From Caprella mutica (taxonomy: Eukaryota; Arthropoda; Malacostraca; Amphipoda; Caprellidae): 64,000 nt of DNA. The notes below the pieces were generated by a model. That model was given only the letters and a program-made list of their open reading frames with translations. It was not told the DNA's origin and did no database searches. Shown one piece after another: positions 23,304-35,521 of this stretch. The stretch lies in assembly GCA_947561585.1 (NCBI GenBank), contig CANNZV010000513.1, positions 248,001 through 312,000 on the forward strand. The letters are read 5' to 3'. The translations under genes and the position numbers were made by a program. Position 1 is the first letter of the stretch. Every line of letters begins with the position of its first letter.

Positions 23304-24549
23304 TAAATAATTTTTATATATGATATACCTGATAATATATGTAATATAGCTTTTGATTGGGAAGCTATATCTTTGTCGAAAATTTTGAAGAGAACAATTA
23401 TAACAATTATAACAACTATAACAATTATAACAATTATAGCCACATTCCTTAATATTACCAGAAAAATTAACCTTATATATACATTCATGAATGATTTTAT
23501 TACTTCAATATGTTTATATTTTATATGAAATTTACATAATATTATTTTGTTTTAAACTTACGCCTTGTTAGATTCTGACTTATATTGTATATGACAATTA
23601 TTTGTTTCTTTTATGCAGTTTAATAAGACTATTCCAATATTCCTTCCACCATAATAATAACGTTAAATCAATACAATAAAACGTTATTTGAAGCGTTATT
23701 CCCTGGGATAATCCCTTATTATCCCAGGGATAAATCCTTCTTGCCTCTAAAAAGATATGGAATAATAAGATTAATGACAGCATAAATAAGTTTCATAATT
23801 AAAATATAATATGTGAGCTTAAGTGAATTGAAATTGATTTACAAAATCACGATAAGAAAAAAATACCATCAAATGAAAAACATTCAACTTGACTTGTTTT
23901 TCTGAAGCAATATATTGTTTTTTTCTTGATATGAAATGCGAATTGTAATATTTTTTCCCAATAACAATATCTGAATAACACTTTTGTTAAGAGCCTGCAG
24001 TTGTTTACAAAGCTCAATATATTTATTAATATTATTTCTTTTATACAATAAAACAGTGACATGATTTAGCTGATGAAATAATGGAATGGCAATTCAGAAA
24101 TTACCATCAGATTTGCATATGTATTTACGGATCAATAAACATGATTATGAGTATATTTATTGGTAAGCAAAATACACTAGTAGATATGTATAGAAGCGTA
24201 TATAATAGTAAAGAATTACCAAAAGTAAATAGTAAATAAATTAATAATTAATCAACATTTTGAGGAAATATGTAATCTTGGTAGAGAAGAGAGAAATCAA
24301 TATCAAAGTTCAAAATCAGAGAATAATTAAAAAAACTAAGTAGAACCAGAGAACCTATCCGGTAGTTTTTCATAAATATATTTCACAATGCTAAAGATAA
24401 AATACAAAAAGAGAATATAACAAGTTGTTACATAAGAAATTTGTCATTTGAAATGTTGTAGAGTTCAACATACCAGGACTTTCGCTTAAAGATATTAGAA
24501 CTGTTTGATGATCTAATGGAGCTAGGTATAGAATAGGAGAATGATCACA
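23304..24549. other. AT-rich intergenic DNA with one short hairpin
   Basis: 23395-23440 is a short ACAATTATAA tandem repeat. 23697-23733 forms a hairpin (CCCTGGGATAAT facing ATTATCCCAGGG). Otherwise no features. Confidence 0.5.
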
Positions 24550-24754
24550 TTGTAGTAAGGGAACTGTAGCGAAGAAGTTAGTGTTTTGTTATACTAGGTA
24601 GCGTCAGTAGAAAGTTGAGTCACTCGGTGATCCGACTGTAGATGATAATGAAATCCCAGTGTCTCAACATTATATTAACACTCGGTCCAGGGACACGAGC
24701 CACTACTCTGAAACAGAACACATAACTTCTTCGTGAAGATCCCCTTACTACCAC
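24550..24754. mobile_element. foldback MITE-like element
   Basis: The left arm (TGTAGTAAGGG, then CGAAGAAGTTAGTGTTTTGTT, 24551-24590) faces its reverse complement at about 24711-24752 (AACAGAACACATAACTTCTT, then CCCCTTACTACC). There are about 40 paired bases with a few mismatches, and the central 120 bp are partly self-complementary. No clear target duplication was seen. Confidence 0.55.
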
Positions 24755-24907
24755 GGTGATGTTTTGTAAAATTCTATTCGTAACTCCATTGGGTAATAAA
24801 ACAGTTGTTATATTTTAAAGCGCATTTTGAACACTAAAAAATTTCCAATGACGAATTAATTGTTATGTGGAAACTTGTTTTATTCACTAATTGGCTGTTG
24901 TCCTTGA

Positions 24908-26424
24908 ATGATAACCAATAGAGAAACATGTATGATAACCAATAGAGAAACATGTATGATAACCAATAGAGAAACATGTATGATAACCAATAGAGAAACA
25001 TGTATGATAACCAATAGAGAAACATGTATGGTAACCAATAGAGAAACATGTATGATAACCAATAGAGAAACATGTATGATAACCAATAGAGAAACATGTA
25101 TGATAACCAATAGAGAAACATGTATGATAACCAATAGAGAAACATGTATGATAACCAACAGAGAAACATGTATGAAAACCAATAGAGAAACATGTATTAT
25201 AACCAATAGAGAAACATGTATGATAACCAATAGAGAAACATGTATGATAACCAATTGAGAAACATGTATGATAACCAATAGAGAAACATGTATGATAACC
25301 AATTGAGAAACATGTATGATAACCAATAGAGAAATATGTATGATAACCAATAGAGAAACATGTATGATAACCAATAGAGAAACATGTATGATATCCAATA
25401 GAGAAACATGTATGATAACCAATAGAGAAATATGTATGATAACCAATAGAGAAACATGTATGATAACCAATAGAGAAACATGTATGATATCCAATAGAGA
25501 AACATGTATGATAACCAATAGAGAAACATGTATGATAACCAATAGAGAAACATGTATGATAACCAATAGAGAAACATGTATGATAACCAATAGAGAAACA
25601 TGTATGATAGCCAAAACAGAAACATGTTTGATAACCAATAGAGAAACATGTATGATAACCAACAGAGAAACAAGTATGATATCCAATAGAGAAACATGTA
25701 TGATAACCAATAGAGAAAAATATATGATAACCAATAGAGAAACATGTATGATAACCAATAGAGAAACATGTATGATAACCAATAGAGAAACATGTATGAT
25801 AGCCAAAACAGAAACATGTTTGATAACCAATAGAGAAACATGTATGATAACCAATAGAGAAACATGTATGGTAACCAATAGAGAAACATGTATGATAACC
25901 AATAGAGAAACATGTATGATAGCCAAAACAGAAACATGTTTGATAACCAATAGAGAAACATGTATGATAACCAATAGAGAAACATGTATTATAACCAATA
26001 GAGAAACATGTATGATAACCAATAGAGAAACATATATGATAACCAATAGAGGAACATGTATGATAACCAATAGAGGAACATGTATGATAACCAATAGAGA
26101 AACATGTATGATAACCAATAGAGAAACATGTATGATAACCAATAGAGAAACATGTATGAAAACCAATAGAGAAACATGTATTATAACCAATAGAGAATGA
26201 TATATGATAACCAATCGAGAAACATGTATGATAACCAATAGAGAAACATGTATGATAACCAATAGAGAAACATGTATGATAACCAATAGAGAAACATGTA
26301 TGATAACCAATAGAAAAACATATATGATAACCAATAGAAAATTAAGATTGTTAATCAATATAAAAATATAAATGATAACCAATTGAGAATAATGATTGAT
26401 AACCAACAGTGAATTATGATTGAT
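24908..26424. repeat. 24-bp minisatellite, about 63 units
   Basis: The unit is ATGATAACCAATAGAGAAAC followed by ATGT. Variants such as GATAGCCAAAACAG recur in register three times (about 25607, 25799 and 25919), which shows block duplication. The - strand gives a 508-codon open frame of eight-residue repeats (LVIIHVSL), and two other frames are also long. None is expected to be a gene. Confidence 0.95.
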
Positions 26425-27512
26425 AACCCTAAAAAATCATAGCGCTACCACAGCCAGTTATATGGTCAACGTCTCAATAATATTTGATGTTTATTGTTGA
26501 TTATTTTGAAAAGTTGACTATAATGATATTTATTATATGTTGGAAAAATTTAAAGACAAATATAATGCAGGAACTATCTAACCTTTTGAGAATTTTATTA
26601 GTTATATCGGGTAAAGGGTCTATGTAGCACTCAGAATCAAGTTCAATCTAGCTTTATTTCTCGGTATGATAGACCCTTTTAATTACATATATTGGTAATT
26701 CATTCATCTAATGATCTGCAAGTGAATTATCTAAAATGTATCAAAATCACCAAAGTAAAACCATTACATTAATAATATTAATATACCATCTGTAATAGAG
26801 TCCCTTTTATAGTGTATATGTACATTAATTTCATCATACAATTCTCTTAAAATCCATGAATTACTTATGATTAATAAAACAATTCAAATTCTTTTCAGGT
26901 TCGAAGCCGTGCAATCGTTTCAAGTGGATCGAGAACCATCCACTGTTCTGTCAAAAACTCAAGTTTCAATCTTCTTAATTTATGTGAACAATGACTGAAA
27001 TAATCAGGAAAATAGCGTTCTGAAGAGACATGAAAAAGCCATCACCGAAGTACGTCTCACAAAGATCTTAGAAACACCCGAACAATGGCTCAAATTATGA
27101 CTATTGAGCTGAGGCCGTCGCTTTGAGTTATATCTTAAGACTCAGAGAAGTTGACTTGCTATTGATATAGGCAGGGGATAATGTACATACATCTGCATGA
27201 ATTTGTACTATGATGAAATGCTCATCAGGCTTTAGAAAATCTTCCAGCAAGTCTTATGAATGCAGTGTATGTTTTACCACCATTTGGCTACCATATAGGC
27301 TTAAGGTTCTCTCCATTTTCTTCATTTCATTCATTTTTCTTATGTGTTTCATTTTTTTGTGAGATCATTAGTAAGCTTATTGTTATTTTAATTATTGAAG
27401 TATGTTTGATATCAATCCACTGTTGGTGATGATATTAAGGTACATTAAATAAAATTTTCTATTTCATCGAGAATTCAATCGTAAGAAATTTTGTTTAATT
27501 AAACTTTATCTA
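26425..27512. other. AT-rich intergenic DNA with a possible isolated terminal exon
   Basis: A small foldback (AAAGGGTCTAT facing ATAGACCCTTT) lies at 26613-26680. At 26893-26898 a good splice acceptor (TTTTCAG) precedes an open stretch ending at about 26976; see findings. No other gene seen. Confidence 0.4.
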
Positions 27513-27683
27513 CAGTAGACTTCCTTTATATTGAAATCCTGTATAGTGAATGTAGAGGTTTGCGTAAGAAAGTAGCCTGTATAGAAAACAAATTTCTTTA
27601 ATCTGCCATAAACTAAAGAAAATTCACTCAGAACTCTTTAATAACTATACAGGATTTCATTATAGATAGAGGACTATAGAGGA
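27513..27683. mobile_element. pogo-like MITE, about 170 bp
   Basis: The inverted ends share TTGAAATCCTGTATAGT on the left (about 27530) and, in reverse complement, on the right (about 27637-27660). The left tip is CAGTAGACTTCC after TA. The CAGTA tip and TA target fit pogo/Tigger elements (inference). Confidence 0.5.
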
Positions 27684-29222
27684 CTATATCCATGAAGAAT
27701 ATTAAGTAATTTTACTCGACTATATCAAAGCTATATTGTTTTAACAGGCATGGTGGAATTATGTGAACGGCATATCTTTGTATGCAATTTTAAAACTTAA
27801 CGCTTCGTAGGTACCAAGCTGAACATTATGATGAAATGGATGAAGTTTATAGTCAAAGATATGGCAACTCTAGACTGAGAAATGTAATGCCCGTTAGAGA
27901 CCAAGAAGACAATGGGAGTCTTTCCTAGCTCGCCAATTCTGCTGAAGAAACAACGGACATCGCACACACATTTCTTGGATGCAGCAAAGGCAATGAACAA
28001 ACTTCTGAGTATAATCCTCTGCTCAAACTTTAGGTAATTGTTCAAGTCGTTGTTTTATACAAGGGCAACAATTGTCTATTGTTGTTATGCAGAAAGGGAA
28101 ATGTCTGCTAGAATGGAAACTTTCAATGGAAGATTATATTTAGTTACTTTATTTCTCGGGTGTTGAGATCATTTTCGTCTGGGTTAAATAATATGTAATG
28201 TACCAGTTAATTTGTTCATTGTTTATATAACATAATAGCATCATTTATATTAAGTTCAAGGCCATGTCCTCCCTTAACTTTTTACTATTATTTACTTTAC
28301 GTTTTTATTGTATATTTACTATAGCATAAGAAGACTTGTTAACCTATTATATTCTGCAACCTTTATAAAATATAGGTTTTTCAATTGGATCACACTTCTT
28401 GATTTGAAACTTCTTCCATTACACAAATTTAAAAATGTTTTTAGTATAATAAAGTAACTTTCAGTTATAAAAATAGGTAAGTCACTTTTTTGAAATAACG
28501 GTTTTTGTACTACTTTTTTCTTAAGAAAGTTTATATAGGCTTGATGAAATGCATTTTTTTATGTTCATATTTTTTTCTTCAATAAATTATTATTATTATC
28601 ATTTTTAGAAAAACAAATTATGTTTGATGAAATAATTAGGTCCTTAAAGAAATCAGAACGAGGAAAATTTATGGGACGATTAAATCAGATGACTTCCAAT
28701 TTTCTAGTCATCTAATTAAGTTTTTGTTTAGGCATGTTTTTTTTTTAATTTCATGGTAATTTATAAAAAAGCGTTTTGACGGTAATGCATATTTTTACCT
28801 ATCCAAATTATTTGAAACAATAATGTTTTTTTTTTAAATATGATGAGAATAGTTGTAAGATGTATATCAATTATACTAAATTTAATGAAATTTATTCAAT
28901 TGCATTTATTCATCCAATATATTTAATTGGGTACAAATTGAAGTTATTGAAATATAAAAAAACATAATCAGTTTATTCTCTTCAATTAGAAAATTTTCTC
29001 TTAAATGATTATGTGTATTGGATTAAATTTAAATAAGAAATTAAATTATATTTTTTATCCTAAAAATCTGTCCATACCAAGATTAAAGACATTTAATATT
29101 CTTTTTTGTTATAAAAGCAAGTCACAAACCAGGTAACAAAATAATATATATAATATTATTACAAATGGGGACAAATATTGTCCCGGTAACATCAAATCAG
29201 TAATATTTATTCATTCTATACC
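27684..29222. other. AT-rich intergenic DNA
   Basis: An 82-codon open frame on the - strand (27797-28045) is not recognised and has no visible gene context. Confidence 0.45.
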
Positions 29223-29231
29223 GTAGTATCT

Positions 29232-29548
29232 GGTGACCGGTCCTTTCGCCGAAAACACATTCGCCGCGCGACACTTTCGCCGAAAATATAAAAAAAACTC
29301 TCTACGTTATAAACATAAAGAGATATAGTCCACCTAAGGTTAAGTTAGCGGTCCGGTTGGGGGGCCAGGTTTTATAGTGAAAAAATGTCTACTTTACTGT
29401 TTGTACTGTGAAATAAGTATACCTTATATAGGTAAATAATTGTCTTTTGTTCGGCAAAAGTGTCATTCGGTGAAAGTGACATTCGGCGAAAGTGTTTTCG
29501 GCGTAAGTGTTTTCGGCGAAAGTGTTTTTTGCGAAAGGAACTGGAACC
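29232..29548. mobile_element. short foldback transposon, 317 bp, same family as 8.9 kb
   Basis: The tips are GGTGACCGGTCCTTTCGCCG on the left and, reading inward on the other strand, GGTTCCAGTTCCTTTCGC on the right. The arms are made of CATTCGGCGAAAGTG-type tandem units. Flanks GTAGTATCT (29223-29231) and ATAGAATCT (29549-29557) match at 7 of 9 bases, an aged 9-bp duplication. The interior has no gene. Confidence 0.75.
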
Positions 29549-29689
29549 ATAGAATCTATAGCAATTCATCGTCTTTTGGAGAATTGAAAATTGTTAGAAA
29601 TAAAAGGTTTGATTGGAGATAGAACTTCAAAGTGTAGATTATGGAGTATATAGAGTTAGGGAAAATAGTAACTCTAACATTCGTCAATT

Positions 29690-29890
29690 ATTCGTTAACA
29701 ATATCTACCAGTTATTGGTTAACAATATCTAGCAGTTGTTGGTTAACAATATCTAGCAGTTATTGGTTAACAATATCTAGCAGTTGTTGGTTAGAATATC
29801 TACCAGTTATTGGTTACAATATCTACAAATTATTCGCAAACAATATCTAACAGTTGTTGGTTAACAATTCATAACAGTTATTCGTTAGTA
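29690..29890. repeat. 24-bp tandem repeat, about 8 units
   Basis: The unit is ACAATATCTAGCAGTTATTG followed by GTTA. The units are fairly diverged and end in degenerate copies. A 69-codon open frame is an array artefact. Confidence 0.85.
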
Positions 29891-29957
29891 TTAATTAAAG
29901 TACATATGTATTAAAAATGAAAAGTCATTTTGACATTTCAGTAACATTCATATTAGT

Positions 29958-31556
29958 TCTTGAAATACAAAGTACATTGAGATACAAAGTACATTGAAAT
30001 ACAGAGTACATTGAAATACAGAGTACATTGAAATACAGAGTACATTGAAATACAAAGTACATTGAAATACAAAGTACATCGAAATACAAAGTACATTGAA
30101 ATACAAAGTACATCGAAATACAAAGTACATTGAAATACAAAGTACATTGAAATACAAAGTACATTGAGATACTAAGTACATTGAAATACAAAGTACATTG
30201 AAATACAAAGTACATTGAAATACAAAGTACATCGAAATACAAAGTACATTGAAATACAAAGTACATCGAAATACAAAGTACATTGAAATACAAAGTACAT
30301 TGAAATACAAAGTACATTGAGATACTAAGTACATTGAAATACAAAGTACATTGAAATACAAAGTACATTGAAATACAGAGTACATTGAAATACAAAGTAC
30401 ATTGAAATACAAAGTACATCGAAATACAAAGTACATTGAAATACAAAGTACATCGAAATACAAAGTACATTGAAATACAAAGTACATTGAAATACAAAGT
30501 ACATTGAAATACAAAGTACATTGAAATACAAAGTACATTGAAATACAAAGTACATTGAAATACAAAGTTCATTGAAATACAAAGTACATTGAAATACAAA
30601 GTACATTGAAATACAAAGTAGATCGAAATACAAAGTACATTGAAATACAAAGTACATTGAAATACAAAATACATTGAAATACAAAGTACATTGAAATACA
30701 AAGTACATCGAAATACAAAGTACATTGAAATACAAAGTACATCGAAATACAAAGTACATTGAAATACAAAGTACATTGAAATACAAAGTACATTGAGATA
30801 CTAAGTACATTGAAATACAAAGTACATTGAAAGACAAAGTACATTGAAATACAAAGTACATCGAAATACAAAGTACATTGAAATACAAAGTACATCGAAA
30901 TACAAAGTACATTGAAATGCAAAGTACATTGAAATACAAAGAACATTGAAATACAAAGTAAATTGAAATACAAAGTATATTGAAATACAAAGATCATTGA
31001 AATACAAAGTACATCGAAATACAAAGTACATTGAAATACAAAGTACATCGAAATACAAAGTACATTGAAATACAAAGTACATTGAAATACAAAATACATT
31101 GAAATACAAAGTACATTGAAATACAAAGTACATCGAAATACAAAGTACATTGAAATACAAAGTACATCGAAATACAAAGTACATTGAGATACAAAGTACA
31201 TTGAAATACAAAGTACATTGAGATACAAAGTACATTGAAATACAAAGTACATCGAAATACAAAGTACATTGAAATACAAAGTACATTGAGATACAAAGTA
31301 CATCGAAATACAAAGTACATTGAAATACAAAGTACATTGAAATACAAAGTACATCGAAATACAAAGTACATCGAAATACAAAGTACATTGAATTACAAAG
31401 TACATTGAAATACAAAGTACATTGAGATACAAAGTACATCGAAATACAAAGTACATCGAAATACAAAGTACATCGAAATACAAAGTACATTGAGAAACAA
31501 AGTACATCGAAATACAAAGTACATCGAAATACAAAGTACATCGAAATACAAAGTAT
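29958..31556. repeat. 17-bp minisatellite, about 94 units
   Basis: The unit is TACATTGAAATACAAAG, with TACATCG, TTGAGATAC and ACAGAG variants arranged in recurring blocks. Because 17 is not a multiple of three and the antisense unit has no stop in any phase, all three - strand frames stay open for hundreds of codons and all read the same 17-residue repeat (MYFVFQCTLYFNVLCIS). These frames are artefacts. Confidence 0.95.
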
Positions 31557-32604
31557 AATGTTATTTTCATTCCATTTTTATGTATTAGTAGATATAATCT
31601 GTAAATTCAACTAACAAATATAAAACCTAATCATCGCAAGGAAATAGATATCCAATATATCTACCAATATGTCTGCAAAATATATCTACAGATATAATTA
31701 TCAACAAATTTATCTACCAATATTTCTACCTTCCATTATATCTACAAAATTATCTACCAATATATTTACCCACAAATGTACCTACCGATATATATATAAA
31801 TTTATCTACCGATATACCTCATTTTATGTCTTCCTTTTGGAGGCCCAAATATTCATTACAGAGCTTAGCGAAAACTTCCCATATCTTTTCCTTGGAACTC
31901 AATGGGCGTAATCATAGGCTTGGCTCCAACAACTTTGAAGATTGCAATGTGTATGAATTATTTAAATTAATCTCCGGTGTAAATGTATGGAGAGGTTTGA
32001 TGAATGCATTCATTGCATGGTAGCTCAGATCTTCTTATCGTAAGTAATTACAAACAGTTAATTAGTAAGTTGTTCGTATTTTTTCCTGCTGAAGAGTATA
32101 TTAAATATTTAGGATACCCGTATATGGGCCCGTGAAATATGTTACTATTTTTAATCGTGATTTTGTTCCTGTACTCAATATTTTTCATGAATAAATTGTT
32201 TCATTGAAGGCATCGAAATTTCTGATATTTTAATTTAGATGCGAAAATTTAATATTCTAATCTAAGCAGTTATTCGAATTACCGAATTTACTCAAGCTGT
32301 GAAATTTTAAAGATTGGAAACCAAATAATGAGAATGCTAGCCGAAGTTTTCCGTTTTGGTCAAATTTACTTCTTAAAATTTGTTTCATTACTATTAATAC
32401 TTACCAATTTAAGCGATTCTGATCAGAGAATGTGAGCTGATTATGTTTTCTAATTTTTCTCACATTCTAGCCTAAGTATCAATGTTTCTTGTGGCGACAT
32501 TGCCACAATATTGTTGCAACATAGTCAAAACTGGGTCAATATAGGCTTTAGAAGCAGAAACTGGTCCTTTTCCACCTTAGAACTCGTTTGAATGTCTTGA
32601 ATTG
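31557..32604. other. AT-rich DNA, partly a decayed repeat
   Basis: 31650-31825 contains repeated ATCTACCAATAT/ATCTACAAAT phrases without a fixed period. The remainder shows nothing recognisable. Confidence 0.5.
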
Positions 32605-32898
32605 TTTTCTAGATGTTCAATAACAATTTCTAGATGTACAATAATAATTTCTCGATGTTCAATAATAATTTCTAGATGTTCAATAATAATTTCTAGATGC
32701 TCAATAATAATTTCTAGAAGCTCAATAATAATTTCTAGAAGTTCAATAATAATTTCTAGAAGTTCAATAATAATTTCTAGAAGTTCAATAATAATTTCTA
32801 TATGTTCAATAATAATTTCTAGATATTCAATAATAATTTCTAAAAGTTCAATAATAATTTCTAGAAGTTCAATAATAATTTCTATATGTTCAATAATC
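32605..32898. repeat. 21-bp tandem repeat, 14 units
   Basis: The unit is ATTTCTAGATGTTCAATAAT-A, with AGAAGTTC, AGATGCTC and ATATGTTC variants. It gives a 108-codon open frame of seven-residue repeats (ISRCSII), not a protein. Confidence 0.95.
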
Positions 32899-34224
32899 TT
32901 CAGAATTTCTGTTCTAACTCTTCACTAGGAAGTTCTATCGACAGCTGCCGTGCGACTTATTAGTTTGGGGCTTTATTAAAATTTGTCAGGAGAAGCTATG
33001 TGGAATTTCTAGGAATAAGAGAATTGAGTGGATTGATAATTTCAATATGTATTTAAAAAGAGAGAGAAGAGTAGGCTATCTGCAATTCACCTAGGTAGAG
33101 ATTTTAATAAAAACTGTGAGGACTAAAATTATTAAATATTAGATAGATTAAATGGATTTTATTACAGTATGCCTTGAACTTCTTGCAACTGTACTGCTAT
33201 GTGATCTGTGTCGAATATCCGTTATTTTATTTTGACAGCCTACTAATTTTACATTACCAAAAGGAATTTATTAATTGTAATGCTGGAAGATATTTAGTAT
33301 TTGATCTGGGTACATGACAACAAATTCGTAACTAGAAAATTGTGATTAGTGAAATTATCATCATACAGAGATTCTTTTCCTTGATAGTACATAGATCACT
33401 TGTGAGTAGTTAAATTGCATTCCTTCATTGATTAATATGTCCAGTTATTGAAATTTGTTTCATAGTTAATAATAGCTAGTACTACAGATCAATGAAACAA
33501 TTCAAAAGAAAGATTTTTCTTAAGCTTCAATTGATTTCGTCAACGAAACAAATTTAATAACTTCCGTCAGAATTAAAAATAAAGAATTACACTACACGGA
33601 ACAGCAATTTGTGCTGAATTCCTGTCTCGAAATATCTGCATAAAATCATGCCCAGCTCATTCATCGCAAAGGCGTTTTTATGCAGCGACAGTTAGAGTTT
33701 TTATCTCTAATACCAGTCCCTCAGTGACACTTTTCTGAAACGCGGAAAAATTCTCATGAAAGCTTTCGCGTCATTTAAATTTTATTGCTTCATGATTTAC
33801 ATTGAAAACGTTACAAAAATTCAGAGTGAAATTTTACTATCAATTTATTCAGTTGAGTTACTTATGATTATTAAATGTTAATTTGTATTTGAATTAAATC
33901 TCTGAAATGTCATTTGTATTATAATTATTAAACTTATTCTTAGTTTTCACGGAGTACTTATTTTATGTACTTTTTTTATATCTGAAATATCTAATGTACT
34001 TTTTTATATTTATAATATCTGTTTTACACAAAAAATAGAAGAAAATTAGGTATAATCTTCCAAAAGGGCAAATTGTTGTTACTCGTATAGTAGTAAAATA
34101 AAATAAAAAATAAAATAATAACTTTAAATAATATAATATACCAATAATTACAAGTTCAAAAGTATGAAGAGAAGCTTTTTTCCACCCCTTATATTTGCGA
34201 TGGAATCCATGATGATGAAAAAAA
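32899..34224. other. AT-rich intergenic DNA
   Basis: No gene recognised. 33580-33780 is somewhat less AT-rich but not coding in any frame. Confidence 0.5.
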
Positions 34225-34457
34225 TAGTGTACTTTCCCGTTAAAAAAAACGAGTCATCATCAATATCAATTTATTACCCGTTTTTAGGTTACTTTAATGA
34301 ATTTAATTGAAATCAAACTGTCTGCATAGTCTTATTTATTTCATATATAAAATACATTAAAAATTTAATAGAAACAGGATATTTAAAATTTAAAGTCAAT
34401 ATATTCCCGTGCGTATCATAGTTACATTCTTCATGCCTTTTAATACCCGTCGAGTAA
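34225..34457 (+). repeat. tandem duplication, first copy, left part
   Basis: Homologous to 35236-35467: AGTGTA, GAGTCATCATCAATA, TTCCCGTGCGTA and AATACCCGTCG match in order. The remainder of this copy continues after the inserted element at 35180-35235 (GGACACCAAATAAATAAA and following). Confidence 0.75.
34455..34457. repeat. 3-bp target-site duplication, left (TAA)
   Basis: TAA directly before the tip GGGCCCCCGC. The duplicate is at 35177-35179. The undisrupted sister copy has a single TAA at 35465-35467. Confidence 0.75.
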
Positions 34458-35176
34458 GGGCCCCCGCACACGAGCGTCCCTTCGCCGCAACGTTAAATGT
34501 CGCAGCCGCATGGCCAGGGCACACGAACGTGAGCCGCAATGGAAAATTAACCCAGATGCATAGGGAGTGACATGTAGCATGTACCAGTCAAACTATACCT
34601 AACTAGTTACACTCTAGGCTATCTAACCAGTCACACTATACCTATTTAGTCATACTGTTGGCTATCTAACTAGTCACACTATACCTAAAAAGATTAAAAT
34701 TGTAAAGTAATTGTTATTGGTACGTATATCGGTTACTAATACGTATCGGTACATATTCATTCAAAAAGTATATATTAACTTCATAAGGGCTTGATCGATG
34801 AAGAAATAACTAAATTAACTCTGTTTTCTCGTTTTATTATTCCTTTGTAATAACTCACAGACTGTTAAAATGTAGGGACAAAAATTTATTTCTTATATGT
34901 TCAATAAAGATGTCTATCTCTACTATTCAATTACAATTACCATTGAAAGATGCGGCAACAAACCGTCCGTGTGCGCACCCTCCCGTAGATTTAATAGAAA
35001 TTACTGGTAATGCAGTAGTCACCAGCCGTCAAGGGAACGCATTACCCTGCGTTCATAATTATCCGTCTCTCTGCCGGACGGCACAGAACGCTCGTTTGCC
35101 CACTTCGAGAGTCAATGTTTTTTTAAGGTCATGCGCCAATCGCCGGACGGCGAAGAACGCTCGTTTGCGGGGGCCC
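34458..35176. mobile_element. Harbinger-like non-autonomous element, 719 bp
   Basis: The terminal inverted repeats are GGGCCCCCGCACACGAGCGT on the left and, in reverse complement, GGGCCCCCGCAAACGAGCGT on the right (19 of 20 matching). TAA target duplications flank it; TWA targets are the hallmark of the PIF/Harbinger superfamily. The interior has CpG-rich subterminal regions (GCCGGACGGC near 35080 and 35150) and short CTAACTAGTCACACTATACC repeats at about 34590-34690. The 89-codon frame at 34910-35179 overlaps the right arm and is not transposase-like. It is therefore a non-autonomous element. Confidence 0.8.
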
Positions 35177-35235
35177 TAAAAGTGGACACCAAATAAATAA
35201 AATATGTAAACACACAAAGGAAATTATTAGTATAC

Positions 35236-35521
35236 TAGTGTATTTGCCAGTTAAAAATAACGTGTCATCATCAATACTAATTTATTACCCGTTATTAGGT
35301 TACTTTTAATGAATTCAATTAATATTAAATTTTCTGCATAGTTTAATTTATTTTATAGATAAAATACATTTAAAAATTGAATAAAAACAGGGGAATTTAA
35401 ATATCAAGTCAATATATTCCCGTGCGTACCATAGTTACATTCCTCATGTTTAATACCCGTCGTGTAAACGCGGACACCAAATAAATAAATAAATAAACAC
35501 ACGAGGGAAATTATTAGTATA
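35236..35521 (+). repeat. tandem duplication, second copy (empty site)
   Basis: A continuous copy of the duplicated segment, with the uninterrupted junction CGTGTAAACGCGGACACC at 35461-35478. It proves the insertion point of the element at 34458-35176. Confidence 0.75.

Noticed and set aside
24880..26406. 508-codon open frame on the - strand, with long frames in other phases
   Set aside because: It is the antisense of a 24-bp tandem array and reads as an eight-residue repeat. Other phases are equally open, and there is no start, splice or codon-use evidence.
22742..26424. CRISPR array
   Set aside because: The arrays are head-to-tail repeats without unique spacers, in a eukaryotic context, with no cas genes.
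30325..31570. Open frames of 221-333 codons on the - strand
   Set aside because: Produced by the 17-bp array, which lacks stops in all three antisense phases.
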